Shown piece by piece: positions 57,086-64,000 of a stretch of DNA of 64,000 nt. The notes under the pieces are model-generated. The model did not search any database, was not told where the DNA came from, and saw only the letters and a program-made list of their open reading frames with translations. This stretch comes from Enterobacter chengduensis. GTDB lineage: Bacteria; Pseudomonadota; Gammaproteobacteria; Enterobacterales; Enterobacteriaceae. The translations under genes and the position numbers were made by a program. Each line of letters opens with the position of its first letter. Within the stretch, counting starts at the first letter, position 1. Location of the stretch: positions 3,906,001 through 3,970,000 of the forward strand of contig NZ_CP043318.1 of NCBI RefSeq assembly GCF_001984825.2, written 5' to 3'.

Positions 57086-57586
57086 TCAATCGGCAAAATT
57101 ACGCCAGATATCCTGAATATCTTCCATCAGGAAGCCGCGGTAGAGCAAAAAGCGCTGGATTTTGACTTTATCTGAAAAATCGCGCGGCAGCGGTTCGCCG
57201 TACTTTCGAATCGCCTGCTCTTTCGCCAGATCGCACCAGTCAATGTCGCATTCGCGCATCGCTTTTTCAATCGACTCTCTGGCCACGCCTTTCTGGTTCA
57301 GCTCCTGGCGGATGCGCGCGGGCCCGTAGCCTTTACGGCCGCGGCTGGCAAGAAAGCGGGCGGCAAAGCGTTCGTCATCAAGGTAACGATGTTCATAGCA
57401 CCAGGCAATCACGCGGTCATAATCTTCCGCGGTGGCATCAATCTCTTCCGGCCCGTTTTTGCTCATTACCGGAGCCGACAGTTTTCGCCGCAGCTCCTGT
57501 TCGCTATGGTCACGAACGGCCAGGATGCGCACCGCGCGGTCCAGTAAGCGCGCAAACGCGGTTCGACGTGTTGTCGGTTCACTCAT
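57086..57586 (-). CDS. recX: RecA regulator RecX
   Basis: The 166-residue helical-repeat protein (REH-type modules such as [27 protein letters not shown]) inhibits RecA filament growth. Starting at MSEPTTRR (57586) fits the family better than the frame five codons upstream. It follows recA past a leaky terminator, giving low co-expression. Confidence 0.95.
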   Translation of the reverse strand: MSEPTTRRTAFARLLDRAVRILAVRDHSEQELRRKLSAPVMSKNGPEEIDATAEDYDRVIAWCYEHRYLDDERFAARFLASRGRKGYGPARIRQELNQKGVARESIEKAMRECDIDWCDLAKEQAIRKYGEPLPRDFSDKVKIQRFLLYRGFLMEDIQDIWRNFAD

Positions 57587-57610
57587 AAAAAACCTGCACA
57601 TTCAGAAATG

Positions 57611-57637
57611 CAAAAAGGGCCGCATCAGCAGCCCTTC
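57611..57637 (-). terminator. recA terminator (read-through into recX)
   Basis: GAAGGGC pairs with GCCCTT(T) and is followed by TTTTTG on the minus strand, 18 bases after the recA stop. This matches the partial terminator known between recA and recX. Confidence 0.88.
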
Positions 57638-57654
57638 ATTTTTAAACGAGAGAT

Positions 57655-58749
<1,095 letters not shown>

Positions 58750-58778
58750 TCACCGTGGATTTCTGTTCTGTTGGTGCA

Positions 58779-58806
58779 ATTATACTGTATAGTCATACAG
58801 TATCAA
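58779..58806 (-). promoter_or_regulatory. recA promoter with LexA box
   Basis: On the minus strand TTGATA (-35, 58801-58806) and TATAAT (-10, 58779-58784) are separated by exactly 16 bp. That spacer is itself a LexA box, CTGTATGACTATACAG (58785-58800). The operator therefore fills the core promoter, explaining tight SOS control. Confidence 0.97.
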
Positions 58807-59300
58807 GTGTTTTGTAGAAATTGTTGCCAGAGCGTTTTTAACGCATATTCCGTTGCCTGACGGCGCACGCTTTCACGATCGCCGCTAAAGCACTCCCGCC
58901 GGGTAATGCCTTCACCTTTTGAGGTGGCAAAGCCAAACCAGACGGTGCCAACCGGCTTCACGTCGCTGCCGCCGTCCGGGCCCGCAATACCGCTAATGGA
59001 AATCGCGTAATCTGCGCGCGCCTCTTTGAGCGCGCCAATCGCCATCTCGATCACCACCGGCTCGCTGACCGCGCCGTGCTGTTCCAGCGTGGATTCGCGC
59101 ACGCCAATCATCTGCGCTTTAGCTTCGTTACTGTAGGTCACAAAACCGCGTTCAAACCAGGCGGAGCTGCCGGCAATATCGGTAATCGCCTTCGCCACCC
59201 AGCCGCCGGTGCAGGACTCCGCGGTGGTGATTGTCGCGCCGCGCTGCTTCAGGGCAAGGCCAACGATCTCGCTAAGCTGCATCAATTCATGGTCAGTCAT
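58803..59300 (-). CDS. pncC: Nicotinamide-nucleotide amidase PncC
   Basis: This 165-residue CinA C-terminal-type protein has TTAESCTGGWVAKAITDIAGSS and ISGIAGPDGGSDVKPVGTVW. It deamidates NMN to nicotinate mononucleotide in the pyridine nucleotide salvage cycle. I start at MTDHELMQ (59300). Its stop region touches the recA -35 element. Confidence 0.95.
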   Translation of the reverse strand: MTDHELMQLSEIVGLALKQRGATITTAESCTGGWVAKAITDIAGSSAWFERGFVTYSNEAKAQMIGVRESTLEQHGAVSEPVVIEMAIGALKEARADYAISISGIAGPDGGSDVKPVGTVWFGFATSKGEGITRRECFSGDRESVRRQATEYALKTLWQQFLQNT

Positions 59301-59392
59301 TCTCGCTCCAGGCATCAGAAAAACGTGCTGCACAAGATAGCACTTTCTCGTCAGATGTGGGGATGCGCTTCAGGTTTTACGAGGGGGCTTCA

Positions 59393-59420
59393 GAAAAAAG
59401 CCGGTACGGATGCACCGGCT
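59393..59420 (-). terminator. Terminator of the zinc ABC operon
   Basis: AGCCGGT pairs with ACCGGCT and is followed by TTTTTTC on the minus strand, 9 bases after the binding-protein stop codon. Confidence 0.9.
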
Positions 59421-59428
59421 GCGGAGGG

Positions 59429-60307
59429 TTATTTCATGCTGCTGGCAAGCGTATTCACATTGTGACGGAACGCCTTAACGTAGGTGTCGGCCACCCCACC
59501 CTTTGCCGACAGGGCTTCAGGGTAAAGTTCCCCCCCAGGCTGTGCGCCTGTCGCCGACGCAATCTGTTTCACCAGACGCGGATCGAGCTGGTTTTCCATA
59601 AACCAGGTTTTTACGCCGTCGGCTTTGATCTGATTGATAATCTCCGCCACCTGCGCCGCGCTCGCCTCGCTCTCCGACGAGAGCCCCTGTGGCGCCATAA
59701 ACGTCACGCCGTAGGCGCGGCTGAAATAGCCGAACGCGTCATGGCTGGTCAGCACGTTACGCTTTTCCTGCGGGATCTGGCTAAAGCGCGTTCTGGCCCA
59801 GCCGTCCAGCTGCGTCAGCTGCGCGATATACGGCTTGCCTGACGCCTCCAGCGCCGCTTTGTCCTCCGGGTCCGCTTTCACCAGCCCGTTCAGAATATTT
59901 TGCGCATACAGCGCCCCGTTCGCCGCGCTGTTCCACGCGTGCGGGTCGGTCACGGTCTTGCCATCTTCCTCAAGCGTGTGGGTTTTCACCCCGGCTGAGG
60001 CCACAACCAGCTGCCCCTTAAATCCGGAAGCGTTCACCAGACGGTCGAGCCACCCTTCCAGCCCCAGGCCGTTGACCACCACCACGTCAGCCTTGCTCAG
60101 CGCCGCGCTGTCTTTCGGCGACGGTTCGAAGGTATGCGGATCGCCGTCCGGCCCGACCAGCGTCGTCACCTTCACATGGTCACCGCCTACCTCCTGCGTG
60201 ATGTCCCCCAGTATCGAAAAGCTGATGACCACATTCAGCGTTTTCGCCATCACGCCGTACGACATCATCCCCAGCGCGAGCGCCACTGCTAATCCTGTAC
60301 GTTTCAT
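59429..60307 (-). CDS. Periplasmic zinc/metal-binding protein (cluster A-I)
   Basis: This 292-residue protein has a signal peptide (TGLAVALALGMMSYGVMA) and the ZnuA/PsaA-type fold. Metal-ligand histidines are visible in GPDGDPHTFEPSPKD, TVTDPHAWNS and TSHDAFGYF, with acidic ligand region in SAKGGVADTYVKA. Only a short acidic loop (TLEEDGKT) replaces the His-rich loop of ZnuA. It is the last gene of the four-gene Zur-type operon. Confidence 0.93.
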   Translation of the reverse strand: MKRTGLAVALALGMMSYGVMAKTLNVVISFSILGDITQEVGGDHVKVTTLVGPDGDPHTFEPSPKDSAALSKADVVVVNGLGLEGWLDRLVNASGFKGQLVVASAGVKTHTLEEDGKTVTDPHAWNSAANGALYAQNILNGLVKADPEDKAALEASGKPYIAQLTQLDGWARTRFSQIPQEKRNVLTSHDAFGYFSRAYGVTFMAPQGLSSESEASAAQVAEIINQIKADGVKTWFMENQLDPRLVKQIASATGAQPGGELYPEALSAKGGVADTYVKAFRHNVNTLASSMK

Positions 60308-60321
60308 CGTTTCCCCTTGCG

Positions 60322-61182
60322 TTAAAAATACGCCCGCAGACTGCCAGCGAGCCTGCTTCGCGTACCCAATAAAATGGAAATAAAAAACAGCGCGCTGGCG
60401 GTCAGCACGATGGATGGCCCGGCCGGGAGACTCATCGCCCAGGAGAGGCTCAGCCCCAGCCATGCGCAGAGAATGCCGCTGATGCCCGCCATCAGGAGTA
60501 ACGCCGGTAACGTGCGCACCCAGCAGCGTGCCGCCACGGCCGGAAGCATCATCAGCCCGACGGCCATCAGCGTGCCGAGCACCTGAAAACCGGCCACCAG
60601 GTTAAGCACCAGCAGCGCCAGAAACAGTCCGTGCAGCACGCCAGGCAGCCAGCGGGCGTTCACCTGTAGCCAGGCGGTATCAAACGCTTCAGTGACCAGA
60701 CCGCGATAGAACAGCGCCAGCATGATAAGGGTGAACATACACACGCCCGTGACAAACAGGGCGGCGTCGTTATCCACGGCGAGGATGGAGCCAAACAGCA
60801 GATGCAGCAGATCGACATTCGATCCGCGCAGCGACACCAGCGTGACCCCCAGCGCCAGCGAACCCAGATAGAACCCGGCAAAGCTGGCATCTTCTTTCAG
60901 CGGCGTGCGTCGACTGACCAAACCGGCCAGCAGCGCCACGGTAATGCCCGCGATAAAACCGCCAATACTCATCGCCAGCAGCGACATACCGCTGAGTAAA
61001 TACCCCACGGCGACGCCCGGCAAAATGGCGTGAGAAAGCGCGTCGCCCATCAGGCTCATCCGACGCAGCTGAAGAAACACGCCGAGCGCGGTGGTGCTGA
61101 CGGAGAGCGCCAGGCAGACCACCAGCGCCCGGCGCATAAAGCCGTACTCAATAAACGGCTGGAAGAATATGTGCCAGATCAT
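60322..61182 (-). CDS. Metal ABC transporter permease (ZnuB/MntB family)
   Basis: This 286-residue ABC-3 permease has about eight transmembrane helices and the motif MSLMGDALSHAILPGVAVGY. It overlaps the ATPase gene by 4 bp (ATGA). Zinc is favoured over manganese because of the Zur-like operator upstream of the operon. Confidence 0.93.
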   Translation of the reverse strand: MIWHIFFQPFIEYGFMRRALVVCLALSVSTTALGVFLQLRRMSLMGDALSHAILPGVAVGYLLSGMSLLAMSIGGFIAGITVALLAGLVSRRTPLKEDASFAGFYLGSLALGVTLVSLRGSNVDLLHLLFGSILAVDNDAALFVTGVCMFTLIMLALFYRGLVTEAFDTAWLQVNARWLPGVLHGLFLALLVLNLVAGFQVLGTLMAVGLMMLPAVAARCWVRTLPALLLMAGISGILCAWLGLSLSWAMSLPAGPSIVLTASALFFISILLGTRSRLAGSLRAYF

Positions 61183-61832
61183 GCCACCCTCACCCGTTCG
61201 GTTTTCCACTGGGGAACGTCAGCATCCAGGCGTAAGGTCTGCGGGAAGTGGCGCGATACGCGCTCGCTGTCGTGCAGTACCGCGAGCAGCGTTTGTCCCT
61301 GCATATACATCTCCAGCATCACATCCATCAGCACGTTGCAGGTGGTTTCATCAACCCCGGTAAAGGGCTCATCGAGCATCACCAGTGGCGCCTGCTGCAC
61401 CAGGACGCGGGCAAACAGCATGCGCTGAAACTGGCCGCCGGAGAGTTCATCGATGGTGGATAGCGCCATGGACTCAAGCCCAACGCGCTCCAGCGCGCTG
61501 GCAATGCGCGACCGCGTTTCGCGACGAAACCCGGAAAAAAGCGAAATGCCCGGCCAGCAGCCCATGCCTACCACATCCTGTACGGTCAGCGGAAACTGCG
61601 CCTCCAGCGCGTGACGCTGTGCCAGCCAGCCGATGACCGGGCGCTTCCCCTGCCAGCGGAAGCCGCCGCTCACGGGAGGAATAAACCCGGCGAGCGTTTT
61701 CAGCAGCGTGGATTTCCCGCAGCCGTTAGCGCCGATGATGGCGGTCATGCTTCCGCGTTCAATGGTGCCCGAGAGAGGCCGCGTCACGGGCTGGCGTTCA
61801 TAGCCTGCGACCAGTTCGTTCATCAGGATCAT
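61179..61832 (-). CDS. Metal ABC transporter ATPase (ZnuC-like)
   Basis: The 217-residue ATPase has Walker A GANGCGKST, signature ELSGGQFQR and Walker B PLVMLDEPFTGVD. I start at MILMNELVAGY (61832), which overlaps the stop of the upstream micro-ORF by 4 bp (ATGA). The region upstream of it encodes no ATPase sequence. Confidence 0.93.
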   Translation of the reverse strand: MILMNELVAGYERQPVTRPLSGTIERGSMTAIIGANGCGKSTLLKTLAGFIPPVSGGFRWQGKRPVIGWLAQRHALEAQFPLTVQDVVGMGCWPGISLFSGFRRETRSRIASALERVGLESMALSTIDELSGGQFQRMLFARVLVQQAPLVMLDEPFTGVDETTCNVLMDVMLEMYMQGQTLLAVLHDSERVSRHFPQTLRLDADVPQWKTERVRVA

Positions 61833-61936
61833 GGCAGCGCCACCGCCCAACGCACGGCCAGCGCGATAAAAATAATCAGCGCCAGCGCCAGCAAAACCCG
61901 GATCGGCGCAGACAGAGAGAAAAGGGTAGTAGACAT
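61829..61936 (-). CDS. 35-residue membrane micro-protein opening the zinc operon
   Basis: The frame begins MSTTLFSLSAPIRV, is followed by a single hydrophobic helix (LLALALIIFIALAVRWAVAL), and ends at a TGA overlapping the ATG of the ATPase gene (ATGA), which implies translational coupling. It begins 15 bp downstream of the Zur-like site. The topology is one TM helix with a positively charged side. No family is recognised; it could be a transporter accessory subunit or a leader that sets translation of the ATPase. The ribosome binding site is weak (GGTATC), the main caution. Confidence 0.6.
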   Translation of the reverse strand: MSTTLFSLSAPIRVLLALALIIFIALAVRWAVALP

Positions 61937-61950
61937 GTTGATACCACATT

Positions 61951-61971
61951 AAATGTTATAACATAACAATA
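61951..61971 (-). promoter_or_regulatory. Zur-like operator of the metal ABC operon
   Basis: The site reads AAATGTTATAACATAACAAT with a perfect central dyad ATGTTATAACAT. It closely resembles enterobacterial Zur boxes, which pair ATGTTATA and TATAACAT half-sites. Location just upstream of the first start codon fits repression by zinc-loaded Zur. Identification is by sequence resemblance. Confidence 0.75.
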
Positions 61972-62058
61972 ATGAAAGATGATTAAGATGTAAATGGCGG
62001 GTTTGGAAAGGGAGTGTGGCGAAATGTTTCTGCAAGAACCTTGATGGGCGCGGGGTGC

Positions 62059-62093
62059 CCTCACCCCAGCCCTCTCCCAAAGGGAGAGGGAGG
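62059..62093. repeat. CCTCACCC/CCCTCTCCC palindromic repeat, third locus
   Basis: CCCTCACCCCAGCCCTCTCC then CAAAGGGAGAGGGAGG, immediately past the mltB stop. It probably terminates or stabilises mltB mRNA. Confidence 0.75.
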
Positions 62094-62104
62094 AATAAGA
62101 CGAC

Positions 62105-63205
62105 TTACTGACTAAACGGTGACGCCGCCGGGACGCGGGCCTGCGAGACCGCCAGCCCCAGCTGCCACACGGCCATCGCATAGTGGGTGCTGTGGTTATA
62201 GCGGGTGATGGTGTAGAAGTTCGGCAGACCGTACCAGTACTGATAGCCGGTTCCCACGTCCAGACGCAGCAGGCTTACCTGGTCAACGTTGCCCAGCGGC
62301 TGGGTTGGCGTTAAGCCCGCCGCCGTCAGCTGCGCGACGCTGTATTTGGTTTTAAAGCCGTTTTCCAGGCCAAACGCCTCGCCGTTTGCCTGCACCGCCA
62401 CCTGGCCACCCGGCGTCCAGCCGTGGGCTTTGAAGTAGTTCGCCACGCTGCCGATGGCATCCACCGGATCCCACAGGTTGATATGGCCATCTCCGTTAAA
62501 GTCGACCGCATACTGTTTATAGGAGGACGGCATAAACTGGCCGTAGCCCATCGCACCGGCAAACGACCCTTTCAGATCGAGCGGATCGTCCTGCTCGCTG
62601 CGCGCCATCAGCAGGAAGGTTTCCAGCTCGGAAGAGAAATACTCAGCACGGCGCGGGTAGTTAAAGGAGAGCGTCGCCAGCGCGTCGAGGATGCGGGTTT
62701 TCCCCATCACGCGGCCCCAGCGGGTTTCCACGCCGATAATCCCGACGATGATTTCCGGCGGCACGCCGTAGACCTGCCACGCGCGGTTGAGCGCATCTTC
62801 ATACTGATTCCAGAACGCCACGCCGTTTTGCACGTTGTCCGGGGTAATAAACTGTTTGCGATAGCGCAGCCACGCCCCGTTCGGCCCGCTCGGTACCTGA
62901 GCCGTTGGCGCCTGCCTGTCCATCAGGCGCAGCACGTAGTCCAGACGCTTGGCCTGAGACAAAATCTCGTGCAGCTGCTGTCTGTCAAAGCCGTGTTTGC
63001 TGACCATTTTATCGATGAACTGCTCGGCCGCCGGATTATTCGCGAAGTCGCCGCCCATCTGCATCATGTTGTGCTGCGGCTCCAGCAGGAATCCTCCGGA
63101 AGGCGCGCCCGCCGTTTGCTGAACGGCTTCGGTCTTAGGTTTGCTACTACAGGCAGACAGCAGAATAAGCGCAGGCAAGAGCGCTGCATAACGACGCTTG
63201 AACAT
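62105..63205 (-). CDS. mltB: Membrane-bound lytic murein transglycosylase B
   Basis: The 366-residue lipoprotein has a lipobox LLSAC at about 15-19. The Slt35 domain shows the catalytic glutamate in IIGVETRWGRVMG, plus LATLSFNYPRRAEYF, GAMGYGQFMPSSY and an EF-hand-like loop VDFNGDGHINLWD. It cleaves murein to anhydro-products at the outer membrane. The start at MFKRRYA (63205) gives the correct lipoprotein signal. Confidence 0.96.
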   Translation of the reverse strand: MFKRRYAALLPALILLSACSSKPKTEAVQQTAGAPSGGFLLEPQHNMMQMGGDFANNPAAEQFIDKMVSKHGFDRQQLHEILSQAKRLDYVLRLMDRQAPTAQVPSGPNGAWLRYRKQFITPDNVQNGVAFWNQYEDALNRAWQVYGVPPEIIVGIIGVETRWGRVMGKTRILDALATLSFNYPRRAEYFSSELETFLLMARSEQDDPLDLKGSFAGAMGYGQFMPSSYKQYAVDFNGDGHINLWDPVDAIGSVANYFKAHGWTPGGQVAVQANGEAFGLENGFKTKYSVAQLTAAGLTPTQPLGNVDQVSLLRLDVGTGYQYWYGLPNFYTITRYNHSTHYAMAVWQLGLAVSQARVPAASPFSQ

Positions 63206-63367
63206 GAGACATCCATTTAACGGGTTCGATAAGAACCCAGTATGGTAAAGCATCCGCAACACCTCAAGGAAGCGGTACGCACCACCCCCACGCAAATCCG
63301 CGCTTTTTTCCACCGAAAACCATTGACCCCATCAATAAACTTTCAAAATAATCCATTTTTCTTTCAT

Positions 63368-63383
63368 TGTGAGATCTAACACA
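63368..63383 (+). promoter_or_regulatory. Candidate CRP site upstream of srlA
   Basis: TGTGA-N6-ACACA lies 75-90 bp before the srlA start, agreeing with cAMP-CRP control of the glucitol operon. The second half-site differs from TCACA by one base. Confidence 0.6.
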
Positions 63384-63406
63384 CACTTTAAAACCTTTCA
63401 AAGTGA

Positions 63407-64000
<594 letters not shown>

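Overview
The window is a chromosomal segment of an Enterobacteriaceae member, most likely Enterobacter or a close relative. Most of it follows the Escherichia coli gene order around 57-60 min: yqaE-ygaV-ygaP-stpA-alaE-ygaC-ygaM-nrdHIEF-proVWX-ygaY-mprA-emrAB-luxS-micA-gshA-yqaA-yqaB-argV cluster-serV-csrA-alaS-recX-recA-pncC-mltB-srlA. Protein sequences are close to the E. coli orthologues. The genus call is inference from synteny and from lineage genes such as bapABCD and a second leuA.

Bases 1-6,700 are an accessory region, visibly more AT-rich on its left side. It holds a cysteine-protease/transglutaminase-like protein cut by the window edge, an IS1111-group insertion sequence with 12-bp subterminal inverted repeats, an AbiV-type abortive-infection gene beside a protein made of 8-residue repeats, a P4-type integrase reduced to its two ends, and an orphan type VI secretion cassette. 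The cassette is a frameshifted hcp, a Tlde1-like (DUF2778) peptidoglycan effector and a two-TM candidate immunity protein. A 48-bp direct repeat containing a terminator hairpin flanks the integrase relic and this cassette.

Bases 6,700-9,700 carry small envelope proteins, a YceI protein and an ECF sigma / anti-sigma / TPR operon. Bases 9,700-25,400 are a 758-bp AT-rich control region followed by the bapABCD biofilm adhesin locus: a 3,376-residue adhesin with about 23 Ig-like repeats, plus its own type I secretion system. Bases 25,400-30,500 hold a HigBA toxin-antitoxin pair, a membrane protein, a PLP aminotransferase, a LysR regulator with a divergent SDR-like gene, and a methyltransferase.

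From 30,500 to the end the core backbone resumes: sulfide response (ygaVP), nucleoid protein StpA, alanine export, the alternative ribonucleotide reductase with two NrdR-like boxes, the ProU glycine-betaine transporter with its osmotic promoter, EmrAB drug efflux with its repressor, quorum/methyl-cycle LuxS, sRNA MicA read opposite to luxS and gshA, glutathione synthesis, an Arg(ACG)x3-Ser(GCU) tRNA operon, CsrA, AlaS and SOS-controlled RecA/RecX. Two insertions break the E. coli order: a type-2 2-isopropylmalate synthase with a convergent AraC regulator between emrB and luxS, and a metal ABC importer between pncC and mltB. The importer is preceded by a Zur-like operator and starts with an unannotated 35-residue membrane peptide, so it is probably a second zinc uptake system. 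ygaZH is missing between ygaY and mprA.

The most original signals are the octapeptide-repeat gene next to AbiV, the repeat-bounded orphan T6SS cassette, the candidate guide-RNA end of the IS1111 element, and the translationally coupled micro-ORF that opens the Zur-type operon.
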